Part shown: positions 7,588 to 15,393 of the stretch, piece by piece
Position numbering within the stretch: the stretch's first letter is position 1
How the letters are laid out: every line of letters starts with the position of its first letter
Source: JBBDYH01 sp040901795
GTDB taxonomy: Bacteria > Planctomycetota > Planctomycetia > Pirellulales > JALHPA01
Length of the DNA stretch: 28,804 bases
Direction: 5' to 3'
NCBI GenBank assembly: GCA_040901795.1
Contig: JBBDYH010000068.1
Span: forward strand, 1 to 28,804
Translations under genes and position numbers: made by a program
Notes under the pieces: model-generated
The model's input: only the letters and a program-made list of their open reading frames with translations
Databases searched by the model: none
Told to the model about the DNA's origin: nothing

Positions 7588-8521
7588 TGACGGAATCGTG
7601 CGCCTACAAGGTTTGGACGCGTCGAGCCGCTCTTACGGTTGGGGCGTGTCGGCCGATGGCGGGACCGTTGTCGGCACCAGTGACGGCGCCGCGGTATTGT
7701 GGACAGCCGACGGTCGCGTGATGAGAGTAGGCGGGGCGCGTTATGGCCGGGTGATCGCAGCTTCTTGGGATGGTTCCATTGTGGCGGGATGGATGGGGGA
7801 CTTCGCGAGGGTCGATGCGTTCCGCTGGACGGCGATTAACGACCGAGTGGTCACGTTGGGCCGCCTGCCTGGAGACACGCTGTCTCGCGTATCGGACATG
7901 ACGCCGGACGGGCGGTTGATTGTTGGCACCAGCGAAATGGTAAATATGCCGCCCGACCCACATGACCCTCCCGACATTAAGCGCCGCGGTTTTCGCTGGA
8001 CCGAGGAAACCGGCATGGTTGAGTTGCCCGGCTTTATTCCGCATGGCCTATCTGACGATGGCCGCGTGATAATCGGCTTCAGCTTAAGCAGCCGCCAGCC
8101 GGGGATTTGGTTCGAGGGCGCTGGCGTTATGGACTTACAACCATTTCTCACGGGCCTGGGACTCGATTTAACCGGTTGGACAATTAGAGGCGTGTCGGCG
8201 ATTTCCGGCGACGGGACGACGATCGCTGGCTCGGCGACTCCGCCGGATCGTTCACTGTCTGGCGTCTGGGTCGCAACCATTCCTGAGCCGTCAACGGGGG
8301 TGCTCGGCGGAGCGGCCGTCGTGGTCACGATGCTGGGCATGCTTTTGCATCGCCGCAGGTCGCTTGCGACGGAAAGCGCAGCCGCTAGATTATCCGGCGC
8401 TGACCACTCACTCGGTCAGCAAGTGATTCGCCCGCTCGGTTCCGAGCGGGTTTTTTGTTGGGCTACACACGTAACAGAAAAGGGCGTCCCAGTAGGGACG
8501 CCCTTAACTAGCGTTCATTGA
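7520..8521 (+). CDS. HAF-repeat PEP-CTERM protein, 5'-truncated and 3'-extended
   Basis: It contains several HAF-type units (AFRWTATDGIV...GVSADGGTVVGTS; AFRWTAINDRV...MTPDGRLIVGTS; GFRWTEETGMV...GLSDDGRVIIG) and a PEP-CTERM signal (IPEPSTGVLGG, hydrophobic stretch, HRRRS). Recognisable sequence starts only at about 7565. The first ~15 codons from the ATG at 7520 are antisense to the kinase remnant, and no signal peptide is present, so the true 5' end is missing. After the RRR motif the frame runs on for about 55 codons through a strong terminator hairpin (8431-8456) to a stop at 8521. This suggests the original stop was lost. It is probably a decaying gene for an exported surface protein. 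Confidence 0.7.
   Translation: MNTLMANGCVISSRPWAFRWTATDGIVRLQGLDASSRSYGWGVSADGGTVVGTSDGAAVLWTADGRVMRVGGARYGRVIAASWDGSIVAGWMGDFARVDAFRWTAINDRVVTLGRLPGDTLSRVSDMTPDGRLIVGTSEMVNMPPDPHDPPDIKRRGFRWTEETGMVELPGFIPHGLSDDGRVIIGFSLSSRQPGIWFEGAGVMDLQPFLTGLGLDLTGWTIRGVSAISGDGTTIAGSATPPDRSLSGVWVATIPEPSTGVLGGAAVVVTMLGMLLHRRRSLATESAAARLSGADHSLGQQVIRPLGSERVFCWATHVTEKGVPVGTPLTSVH
8431..8456 (+). terminator. Rho-independent terminator of the HAF/PEP-CTERM gene
   Basis: CCCGCTCG-GTTC-CGAGCGGG followed by TTTTTT: an 8-bp GC-rich stem, 4-base loop and T-run. A weaker hairpin (GCTGACC/GGTCAGC, 8399-8420) precedes it. It lies inside the extended reading frame of the HAF gene. Confidence 0.9.
8480..8505 (-). terminator. 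Terminator of the small lipoprotein gene
   Basis: AAGGGCGTCCC-AGTA-GGGACGCCCTT, an 11-bp perfect stem. On the minus strand it is followed by TTCTGTT, and it lies 45 bp beyond the stop of the minus-strand lipoprotein. Because it is symmetrical it may also stop read-through from the plus strand. Confidence 0.8.
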
Positions 8522-8549
8522 CTTGCCAGCAAATCAATTGCTCGGAAGC

Positions 8550-8756
8550 CTAGCCCTTGTCCGGATTCGCGTCGTCCTTATCGCCCTCAACTTCGATCTT
8601 CTTGGTATCAGTCGTTGTCGTAGTCTGGGTGTCTCCGTCCTTGTCCCTATCCTGAGTAACGGTCGTCTGAGTTTTCTTCTCCGTCTTTTTGTCACAGCCG
8701 AGCGAGAGCGGCGTGACGAGCGCCAAGGCCAGTAACATTGCAACAAACTTCTTCAT
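8550..8756 (-). CDS. Small lipoprotein, Thr/Asp/Lys-rich
   Basis: A 68-residue predicted lipoprotein. It has a signal peptide MKKFVAMLLALALVTPLSLG followed by the lipobox cysteine (C21). The mature part is highly charged and threonine-rich (TQTTTTTDTKK), probably unstructured, with no recognisable domain. A good Shine-Dalgarno (AGAGGA) sits 7-8 bases before the ATG. The gene is monocistronic, with its own terminator downstream. Function unknown; membrane anchoring is inferred from the lipobox. Confidence 0.8.
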   Translation of the reverse strand: MKKFVAMLLALALVTPLSLGCDKKTEKKTQTTVTQDRDKDGDTQTTTTTDTKKIEVEGDKDDANPDKG

Positions 8757-8961
8757 CTCAAATCCTCTTCAAAAAATGACGCGAAACAGTCGGCGCAACG
8801 GCACCAGACTATGCCCACTGTTAGCAAGAGGCGTGCCAGCACGAGTTTATTCCAGCAAAGAGCAGCTACGATTCGCTGGTTGGGAACTTACTTGGCCAAT
8901 TTCTCGCTATAAGTCTAAGTGGCTCGTCAAAATGCTCGACTGATGAACGGGCATCTGCGCA

Positions 8962-8990
8962 AGAAAAAACCCCTTATGGCATAAGGGGTT
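8962..8990 (-). terminator. Terminator of tRNA-Gly
   Basis: AACCCCTTAT-GGC-ATAAGGGGTT on the plus strand. On the minus strand the 10-bp stem is followed by TTTTCTT. It lies 2 bp past the tRNA 3' end, so the tRNA appears to be transcribed alone. Confidence 0.9.
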
Positions 8991-8992
8991 AA

Positions 8993-9064
8993 GCGGGCGA
9001 AGGGACTCGAACCCTCGACATCCAGCTTGGGAAGCTAGCGCTCTACCAACTGAGCTACGCCCGC
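8993..9064 (-). tRNA. tRNA-Gly (anticodon CCC)
   Basis: 72 bases on the minus strand. Acceptor stem GCGGGCG/CGCCCGC is perfect, the D arm is GCTC...GAGC, the anticodon stem is CTAGC/GCTGG with loop TTCCCAA, and the T arm is GAGGG-TTCGAGT-CCCTT. Loop positions 34-36 read CCC. The CCA end is not encoded. It is followed at once by a terminator hairpin. Confidence 0.96.
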
Positions 9065-9572
9065 AAACATGTCGTAAGTGCCGGCGATTTCGGCAGTTGC
9101 ACTATCGTAATCCTGGCGCGGGTTGGCGTCAAATGTATGCGTCCGACGCTTCTTGGGCGCAAGATAGGCTGTAGCCTGAACTCCAACAATCCGCGTCCTT
9201 GAGCGAAAACCTGAGGGCGCCACGGTTTTGTAGGGAATCCGCCATCTTTGCAGATGTTGCAAGATTCGACGGCTTCGTCGTCGTCGAAAGCGCGAATATT
9301 CGGCTGTTCGCAAGTCGCCAAAAGCAAAGAGGTTATCACCGTATGGGCGGTGGTTAATTGAACTCCGGCGCGGTATCGACCGGCCCGGGCATGTCACTTG
9401 CTTTTTTGTAGTCGGCCAAAACTGGTCGCCGTCGCGTCTAACCCTTAAAATGTCCGCAGTTTACGGAGCGTTTGGCGGTGCTCAAAGCGCCCTCGTCCCG
9501 CCCTCTCCAGACGGAGAGGGAGAAAGATGGCCCTGCAACACGCTGAACCGTTCCCAGGATGGTCCGTAACAG
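9065..9572. other. Intergenic region between tRNA-Gly and the ECF sigma factor
   Basis: No credible gene. Minus-strand open frames here run into the tRNA and end in the well-known artefact reading of tRNA sequence. Near the sigma gene there is a small palindrome, CCCTCTCC-AGAC-GGAGAGGG (9501-9520), that resembles a dispersed repeat. The tRNA and sigma factor promoters must lie here, but no clear promoter boxes were identified. Confidence 0.5.
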
Positions 9573-10226
9573 ATGAGAGCAGCAATCGAAAATCCCCGCA
9601 CCAAAAGAGTTGCCCCGCGCGACTTAAGTCACCTCACCGACGAGGAGCTGCTGGCTCTTTACAAGTCGGAAGGGGACCGTACGGCTTTTGAGTCCTTGGT
9701 GCAGCGGTACGAACGCGAGCTGTATAGCTACTTGCGCCGATACTTGGGTGATGCGACCTTGGCGGAAGACGCCTTCCAGGCGACGTTCCTGCAGGTGCAT
9801 CTGAAGATGGAACAATTCGACCCTGAGCGAAAATTTCGGCCGTGGTTGTACACAATTGCAACGAACCAGGCGATCGATGCGCAACGTAGAAATAAACGAC
9901 ACCGCATGGTCAGCCTGGACCGCCGCAATCAGAGCGATACCGAAGGAGATATCGGCTCGCTTTTGCAGTTGCTGGTGGGCAAAGAGCCGGGTGCGGCGTC
10001 GAACTTGGAGCGAGAAGAGCGGCAGGCGTGGATTCGGCAGGCCGTCGAGAACCTTCCGGAGCAATTGCGCAGCGCGCTCGTACTGGTGTACTACCAAGGC
10101 ATGAAGTACCGCGAGGCCGCTGATGTGCTCGGGATTCCGGTCGGAACCGTTAAGAGCCGTTTGCACGCCGCCATCCTCAAGTTGAACGAAGCATGGCACG
10201 AAAACCATCCGACCGAACATGAGTAG
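9573..10226 (+). CDS. ECF-type RNA polymerase sigma factor
   Basis: A 217-residue sigma-70 family protein of the extracytoplasmic function class. Region 2 runs from about residue 38 (AFESLVQRYERELYSYL) through DAFQATFLQVH to RPWLYTIATNQAIDAQRR. Region 4 is at about 148-205 (AVENLPEQLRSALVLVYYQGMKYREAADVLGIPVGTVKSRLH), a helix-turn-helix that recognises the -35 element. The middle linker (SLDRRNQSDTEGD) is poorly conserved, as usual. It overlaps by 8 bases the downstream membrane protein gene, whose short N-terminal region looks like an anti-sigma domain, so the two are probably translationally coupled. The start ATG follows AGGATGG at some distance, so the exact start is moderately sure. Confidence 0.93.
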   Translation: MRAAIENPRTKRVAPRDLSHLTDEELLALYKSEGDRTAFESLVQRYERELYSYLRRYLGDATLAEDAFQATFLQVHLKMEQFDPERKFRPWLYTIATNQAIDAQRRNKRHRMVSLDRRNQSDTEGDIGSLLQLLVGKEPGAASNLEREERQAWIRQAVENLPEQLRSALVLVYYQGMKYREAADVLGIPVGTVKSRLHAAILKLNEAWHENHPTEHE

Positions 10227-11226
10227 TTTGATGCGAAACGAGCTGTTGGGGTATCTGCTGGGCGCCCTGGAAACCAATGAACGGGCAAAAGTCGAAAACG
10301 AGCTTGCCAGCGATGATCGATTGCGTAGTGAGATGGAGCTGCTGCGGCGCGGATTGACGCCGCTGGAAGCCGATGGCGATCGGTTCGATCCGCCGATCGG
10401 TTTGGCGCGGCGGACGATCGAGTTCGTCTTTCTGCGCCTCGCGCTTCAAGCGGAGGGGCCGGCTGCTAACGAGCCCGCTGTCACTCGTCCGCAATCCAAC
10501 TGGAGCGATCAGCCCGCGCCGACTCGGCGCTGGCGAATGGTCGATATATCGGTGGCCGCGGGAATCCTGGTGGCGGCGCTTTCCGTCGTCGTTCCGGCGA
10601 TCATTCAGAGCCGCGCCAATACACAGCGGCTGGCGTGCCAAGATCGAATGAAGTCAACGTACAGCGGGATTGCGAAGTACGCCGACCTGCACAACGGCAA
10701 GCTGCCGATCGCCACCGTGAGCGCCGGCTTTGATGGCAAGGCTGGGATCTATGCGCCGCTGTTGCGGCAAGCAGGCTACCTAGAACAAGAAGAGTCCGTC
10801 CTCTGTCCTGGCTCGGAGCTGGCCTCCGAGGTGGCGGGCGAGGCGTATCGGGTTCCCTCGATTGAGGAGCTACGAAAGGCCAGCGGCCTCGAGTTAAATC
10901 GCTTAATACGGCGGATGGGCGGCAGTTATGCCTTCGCCATCGGCTACCGCGAAAACGGTCGCTATCGCACACTCGTGATGCGTCCCGGGGCGAACTTTCC
11001 GCTGATGGCGGACCTGCCCGGAGAAAACGGCAAACCGATCGGACATCATGGCGGCTGCGGACGCAACGTGCTGACGGCCGATGGCCGCATTGTTTACATC
11101 CCCACGTGCTGTTGGGGAACGCGCGATAATCTGTTTGCGAACGACGATGGGGAAGTCGACGCCGGCACCAGCAAGCATGACAATGTGCTGACACCGAGTG
11201 ATCGGGGTCCGCGTGTATCTGAATAA
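10219..11226 (+). CDS. Putative anti-sigma factor with pseudopilin-like extracytoplasmic domain
   Basis: A 335-residue single-pass membrane protein. Residues 1-75 (NELLGYLLGALETNERAKVENELASDD...) resemble the short helical N-terminus of zinc-free anti-sigma factors. After a Pro-rich linker comes one membrane segment (VDISVAAGILVAALSVVVPAI, about 108-127). It continues as SRANTQRLACQDRMKSTYSGIAKYADLHNGKLP, which matches the mature N-terminal helix pattern of planctomycete DUF1559 pseudopilins (SAR..ARR.QC.NNLKQI.LA..NY....G.FP). Near the end, HHGGCGRNVLTADGRIVYIPT resembles their H-x9-DG motif. The overlap with the ECF sigma gene supports an anti-sigma role. The domain reading is mine, by pattern; the regulatory function is inferred. 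A second ATG lies at codon 5. Confidence 0.75.
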   Translation: MSSLMRNELLGYLLGALETNERAKVENELASDDRLRSEMELLRRGLTPLEADGDRFDPPIGLARRTIEFVFLRLALQAEGPAANEPAVTRPQSNWSDQPAPTRRWRMVDISVAAGILVAALSVVVPAIIQSRANTQRLACQDRMKSTYSGIAKYADLHNGKLPIATVSAGFDGKAGIYAPLLRQAGYLEQEESVLCPGSELASEVAGEAYRVPSIEELRKASGLELNRLIRRMGGSYAFAIGYRENGRYRTLVMRPGANFPLMADLPGENGKPIGHHGGCGRNVLTADGRIVYIPTCCWGTRDNLFANDDGEVDAGTSKHDNVLTPSDRGPRVSE

Positions 11227-11713
11227 GCGAGTACGACGGTCTTCTGAGGCCGTCGGGGTGGCGGTTTGACCTTGGCTCGCGTTGCGATTTGGCATCGTGA
11301 TGCGGCCGCGTGTTGACGCGTGGCAACACTCCACCTGACTGATCCTCGGCTGGCCAAGCGCCGGCCTTTTCTTTGCGCGCTATGGCAAGCTGTTCGCTGC
11401 TCAGGCGTTGCGCCGCGCATTTCCGTGTGACTTTTGGCTGCGGCCGTCCTTTGGCATCGGACCTGCTTTTGCTTGGCACAGCGACGGACGAGCCTTTGCG
11501 AGCAGTCCTCCTCCCCTGCTTCGCAGTCTCCTCCCAACCCGCTCGCCGTTGCAAAGCCGGTGATTTGCAGTCAGGTCTTAACAACCTCCCCATCGTATCC
11601 TGACGGCAGCCGGCTCTTGACGGTCTTCACCGGCGGGTCGAGGCGAGCACAGCGCCTCACCCGCTCGGTGCAGACCGGCTTACAGGCAAGACACTCGAAC
11701 TATTACCATTCGC
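11227..11713. other. Intergenic region before the unknown helical protein
   Basis: About 490 bp with no recognisable gene. Plus- and minus-strand open frames here have skewed, arginine- and cysteine-rich compositions typical of high-GC non-coding frames. A weak hairpin (GACGG...CCGTC, about 11242-11261) lies just after the stop of the anti-sigma-like gene. Confidence 0.45.
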
Positions 11714-12565
11714 ATGCATTCCGCCGATCTCGTAGACCTGGCAGCGCTCGTCGCTACACACACGCCGTCCTTCCTCCGGCTGACCAAAATGCTGCCCCAA
11801 TGCGAGCTGGAGCGGTACTGGACGGCGAGCAAGTGCCGGCAGGATCGCTGGCAACTGGCGTTGTTGGACCTGAAGGATTCTCGTGCACGGCTGGTCGGCG
11901 CGACCGGTGGGTTACACCGCTTTGCGTGGGGAGTGTTCGAGGAAATCTTTACCGGCGAGATCCTGACGCGCATCTGGACCGGCGTCTTGGCAGCCTTTGA
12001 TGTGCAGCACGGCACCGATCACGCCCAGCCGGTTGCACAAAGTGTGCTGGCAGGGCATCTGGAGGTCCGCTGCCGGACGCTGTCGCTCTTGAGCACCGCG
12101 CGCGAGCTGCCGCTGGCGGACCTGGTCGAGCTCAACCGGCTGCGCCGTCTATGCGAGCGATGGACCGACCTTCTATTGGCTGAAATGGCGCACGGGCTCG
12201 ACCTTTCGGGACTCGCTCACGAGACAGAACGGATGCTGGACTTCGCCGCCGACGTGCCACGCAGGACGCGGGGCGCGTACGCCGAAACGCGGCGCTCGCT
12301 GGTACGCACATCGCTGCGAGCGGCGTTCGTACGGCCGGCGACCCTGCCTGCCCCCAACGGCGATCTCAACCGACAAATTGCGGCCGGCGTGCTGGGTTGC
12401 TTCCAGCCGGAGCTGTTCGACGGCGCCGGTGTACTGCACTCCGCGTGGGTGGCGCGTCTGATGGCGGCGGCCGACGATGCCGAAACGATGCTGGAGGATT
12501 ATCTCGCAATGGCGAGCGTCGCCGTGCGGGACAAGCCAGGGCGGCGGGGGCTTCCGCGATTCTGA
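11714..12565 (+). CDS. Conserved-looking hypothetical protein, all-helical
   Basis: I do not recognise a named family. The 283-residue product has no signal peptide or membrane segment and is rich in Leu, Ala, Arg and Glu, suggesting an all-alpha cytoplasmic protein. Notable stretches are HRFAWGVFEEIFTGEILTRIW (about 70-90), a region dense in Arg/Asp/Glu/Leu helices (about 120-200), and a C-terminal GVLHSAWVARLMAAADDAETML. Cysteines are few and no metal motif stands out. No clear Shine-Dalgarno precedes the ATG. It stands alone between two long spacers, so context gives no hint. The even coding character and sensible composition over the whole length support a real gene. Confidence 0.7.
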   Translation: MHSADLVDLAALVATHTPSFLRLTKMLPQCELERYWTASKCRQDRWQLALLDLKDSRARLVGATGGLHRFAWGVFEEIFTGEILTRIWTGVLAAFDVQHGTDHAQPVAQSVLAGHLEVRCRTLSLLSTARELPLADLVELNRLRRLCERWTDLLLAEMAHGLDLSGLAHETERMLDFAADVPRRTRGAYAETRRSLVRTSLRAAFVRPATLPAPNGDLNRQIAAGVLGCFQPELFDGAGVLHSAWVARLMAAADDAETMLEDYLAMASVAVRDKPGRRGLPRF

Positions 12566-12596
12566 GATTTCAGTCGAGGCCGCGCGTTTTCCGCGA

Positions 12597-12698
12597 CGAG
12601 ACAAGGAGACGGGGAGACTTGGAGCCAAGGACACCCGACCACCAACCGGTGTTCTACTTCATCTCCCAGTCTCCTTTTCTCCTTGTCTCCCCGTCTTG
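12597..12698. repeat. GGAGAC-type inverted repeat element
   Basis: The left arm (12597-12624) reads GAGACAAGGAGACGGGGAGA and on; the right arm (12662-12698) is its approximate inverted copy, CTCCTTGTCTCCCCGTCTTG, with further CTCC units. Each arm is built from reiterated GGAGACAA-like 8-mers. The element lies in the spacer between the hypothetical gene and the ferredoxin gene. A related CTCC-rich arm occurs at 26186-26220. Confidence 0.65.
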
Positions 12699-12812
12699 CT
12701 GCTCCTACTGCCTTGGACGGCGGGCGATTTGTCTCCTATAATTCATTCTTACCACCATCGAGCCGACCGTGTGCTTGCACGGATTTTCAGTAGACCGCGC
12801 TGAGGAAACATC

Positions 12813-13208
12813 ATGGCCAAACAGGGCCCCCGTAAGAAGCTGCCGAAGGAACTTGCCGTCATCAATGCCGACAACTGCACCGGTTGCGAGGCCTGTTTGG
12901 AGGTTTGTCCGGTCGATTGCATCGTGAAGATCCAGCAGTACGACCATTTTCACAATCTGCAAAGCTGGTGCGAGATCGACCTGGAGCGCTGCGTGGGCTG
13001 CGAAGTCTGTGTTCATATTCCGGGCAAGAAGTCGAACCCTTATGAGTTGGTAGTTTGCCCCTGGGATGCGATCGAGATGGTGCCGACCGAAGAAGTCGCC
13101 CAAGTCGTGGCGAAGATTGGCGGGCCACCGGAATACATCGTCGCGAACTGGGACCGGCTCGTCGGCACGGCGCAGCATCTGGCGGAGTTGAAGGCGGCGA
13201 GCGGGTAG
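12813..13208 (+). CDS. 2[4Fe-4S] ferredoxin-like protein with unusual second cluster motif
   Basis: A 131-residue soluble electron carrier. The first cluster motif is canonical (CTGCEACLEVCPVDC: Cys22, 25, 28, 32, with Cys36). The second, C60-V-G-C63-E-V-C66, reaches its fourth Cys only at 82 (VVCPW) after the insert HIPGKKSNPYELV, instead of the usual three-residue gap. Cys36 and Cys82 can complete the clusters in the crossed manner known for bacterial ferredoxins. A conserved-looking C-terminal extension (GGPPEYIVANWDRLVGTAQHLAELK) follows. The Shine-Dalgarno GAGGAAA lies about 6 bases before the ATG. There is no redox partner gene adjacent. Ferredoxin identity is firm, partner unknown. Confidence 0.9.
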   Translation: MAKQGPRKKLPKELAVINADNCTGCEACLEVCPVDCIVKIQQYDHFHNLQSWCEIDLERCVGCEVCVHIPGKKSNPYELVVCPWDAIEMVPTEEVAQVVAKIGGPPEYIVANWDRLVGTAQHLAELKAASG

Positions 13209-13259
13209 CAGCGTAGAGCGCCTCGTTCTTGTCGGAGCACAGGCATGACCAGGTGAGAG

Positions 13260-13739
13260 TCATTCTCGGTCTTCCTGCTCAAACCGCTCGCTGGCCCGGT
13301 TCACGCTTTTGCGGAGCTCGCTAAAGGCGGATTGCGCTCCGGCCTTGACGTCTCCCCAGGCCTCGGCGCTCGACTCTTTCAGTTCGTCCAACCGCTCGCG
13401 CGCTCGTTGGCGCTGGGGTTCGAGTTCCGCCCATTCTTTCTGAAGCCGCGCCTTCACGTCGCCTTCGGCCTCTTCAATCCGCGCGGACAGATCGGCCATT
13501 CTCTTGTCGAGCTGATTTAATCCCTCTTCTAGCTCCTGCTCGAGCTCTTCCTTCTCCAAGCGGGCCTGCTCGGCGGTTGCGTCGACTGCCTCGCGGCGCT
13601 CCTCCCGCGCCCGTGCGGCCGCCTCGTCAGCGGGGCTCGGCGGCGGTGACTTTCGGTCCGTTGTCGTGCTCCCTTTGTCGCCACAGCCCATAACAAAACT
13701 CACCGCTAGCAGCAGCGCCGGGCAATATCGGATGGTCAT
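13260..13739 (-). CDS. Coiled-coil lipoprotein
   Basis: A 159-residue predicted lipoprotein. The signal peptide MTIRYCPALLLAVSFVMG ends at lipobox Cys19. After a short Pro/Ser linker, nearly the whole mature protein is a charged helix (Glu/Arg/Ala/Leu heptads, for example EKEELEQELEEGLNQLDKRM). This is compatible with a long coiled coil projecting from the membrane. The Shine-Dalgarno AAGGAG lies 8 bases before the ATG. It converges with the ferredoxin gene. No specific family can be named; a structural or envelope-spanning role is a guess from shape alone. Confidence 0.82.
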   Translation of the reverse strand: MTIRYCPALLLAVSFVMGCGDKGSTTTDRKSPPPSPADEAAARAREERREAVDATAEQARLEKEELEQELEEGLNQLDKRMADLSARIEEAEGDVKARLQKEWAELEPQRQRARERLDELKESSAEAWGDVKAGAQSAFSELRKSVNRASERFEQEDRE

Positions 13740-13923
13740 GCAAGTTACTCCTTTCAGAAGCTCGATACTTTGCTCGGTGAGTGCAACCGGCGCGCCAACC
13801 CCCTTGTCATTTCGAGCTGTTAAAAACAGGTGACATTTCTCCTTGAATCAGCCATATTAGGGGACGTCGTTCTCAGACCTGAGACCATCGCCCCCGCAAC
13901 CATCCCCGCCTTGGAGCCTTGCC

Positions 13924-15393
13924 ATGTCGCGTCACACACGCCCCTCACGTCGTGACTTTCTCAAGACCAGCGTCGCCGCCAGTGCGGTCTTTTCGACATT
14001 TACCATCGCCGGCACGAAGGCCAGCGGCCGGGTGCTGGGAGCGAACGAGGTCGTCCGCGTGGCGGTGGCCGGCATCAACGGCCGCGGCGGCTCACATATC
14101 GAAGCGTATGCCGGCGACAAAAATGGCACGCAAGTCACGTATCTGGTGGATCCGGACAGCCGGCTGTTCGAATCGCGCACGCGCGACGTCAACAAGCGAG
14201 GCGGGAACAAGCCGACTTGCGTTCAGGACTTCCGCCGTGCGTTGGACGACAAGAATGTCGATGTGCTCACGATCGCGGCGCCCAATCACTGGCATGCACC
14301 GCTGACGATCTTCGCCTGCGAGGCGGACAAGGATGTGTACGTCGAAAAGCCGGCTAGCCACAACATCCACGAAGGGCGGATCGCGGTAGACATGGCGCGG
14401 AAGCACAACCGCATCGTGCAGCACGGCACGCAGGGCCGCAGCGGCTCGACCGGCTCGTACGCCGCGGCGCTGGCCGAAAGCGGCAAGGTCGGCAAGTTGC
14501 TCGTCTCGCGCGGGTTGTGCTACAAGCGGCGCGACCGGGGCAACGGCCTGGTCCCCTCGGTCGACAAAGTGGCAACGCCCGACAAATTGGACTTCAACCT
14601 CTGGCTGGGTCCGGCAAGCGATCGGCCGTATCACAAGGGGCTGGTGCACTACACGTGGCATTGGTTCTGGGACTTCGGCAACGGCGACATCGGCAACCAG
14701 GGCGTGCACGAGATCGACAAGGCGAGGTGGGGAATCCCGGGGGCCACGCTTCCCACGAGTGTGATCAGCCTGGGCGGCCGCTTCGGACCCAAGGACCACG
14801 GTGAAACCGCCAACACACAAGTCTCCGTTTTCGACTACGGCGATACGCAGCTCATTTTCGAAGTCCGCGCCATGGAGAGCGACGAATACTACGGTCAAGG
14901 CGTCGGCAATGTGTACCACTATGAAGAAGGCGTTCTGGCCGGGAACAAGTTCTATCCCAACGGTTCGAAAGAATCGACCAGCCTCGAATTCAAACCAGAG
15001 CTGAAGCGCGGCCCGGGCGGCGATCACTTCGGCAACTTCATCGCGGCAGTCCGCAGCCGCAAGACCGAGGACCTCAACGCCGACATTCTCGAAGGACATT
15101 ATTCGGCGGCGCTGTGCCATCTGGCCAACGTCTCGTACCGGCTGGGCCAGGATGTCCCCTACGATTCGCAAGCCAAGACGTTCGGCGATAACAAAGCCGC
15201 CGTCGAGTCGATCGAGCGGATGAACGAGCACCTCAAGGACAACGGGCTGAAGCTGGACCAGTTGACCTACCGCGTCGGCCGGATGTTAAAGTTCGATCCG
15301 CCGGCGGAAAAGTTCGTCGACGACAGCGAAGCGAACTCGCTGTTGACGCGAAACTACCGGGCGCCGTTTGTGGTGCCGGAGAAAGTGGTGTAG
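13924..15393 (+). CDS. Tat-exported Gfo/Idh/MocA-family oxidoreductase
   Basis: A 489-residue NAD(P)-dependent dehydrogenase-like protein. It begins with a twin-arginine signal (SRRDFLKTSVAAS). The Rossmann fold follows at VVRVAVAGINGRGGSHI, where GxNGRG replaces the usual GxGxxG. Family landmarks are APNHWHAPLTIFACEADKD and VYVEKPASHN (the EKP motif). The C-terminal half carries the alpha/beta substrate domain (WHWFWDFGNGDIGNQGVHEID). Planctomycete genomes hold many such exported members, thought to act on sugars or sugar derivatives with a tightly bound cofactor; the substrate cannot be read here. A GGAG-type Shine-Dalgarno precedes the ATG by about 8 bases. Monocistronic by spacing. Confidence 0.92.
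   Translation: MSRHTRPSRRDFLKTSVAASAVFSTFTIAGTKASGRVLGANEVVRVAVAGINGRGGSHIEAYAGDKNGTQVTYLVDPDSRLFESRTRDVNKRGGNKPTCVQDFRRALDDKNVDVLTIAAPNHWHAPLTIFACEADKDVYVEKPASHNIHEGRIAVDMARKHNRIVQHGTQGRSGSTGSYAAALAESGKVGKLLVSRGLCYKRRDRGNGLVPSVDKVATPDKLDFNLWLGPASDRPYHKGLVHYTWHWFWDFGNGDIGNQGVHEIDKARWGIPGATLPTSVISLGGRFGPKDHGETANTQVSVFDYGDTQLIFEVRAMESDEYYGQGVGNVYHYEEGVLAGNKFYPNGSKESTSLEFKPELKRGPGGDHFGNFIAAVRSRKTEDLNADILEGHYSAALCHLANVSYRLGQDVPYDSQAKTFGDNKAAVESIERMNEHLKDNGLKLDQLTYRVGRMLKFDPPAEKFVDDSEANSLLTRNYRAPFVVPEKVV

Noticed and set aside
9035..9397. Minus-strand frame ending in the AGVAQLVER sequence
   Set aside because: That ending is the classic mistranslation of a tRNA gene, here tRNA-Gly; the upstream part has no protein-like character.
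14092..15231. Long minus-strand open frame opposite the Gfo/Idh/MocA gene
   Set aside because: It has no recognisable features and is a high-GC shadow of a gene with clear Tat signal and family motifs.
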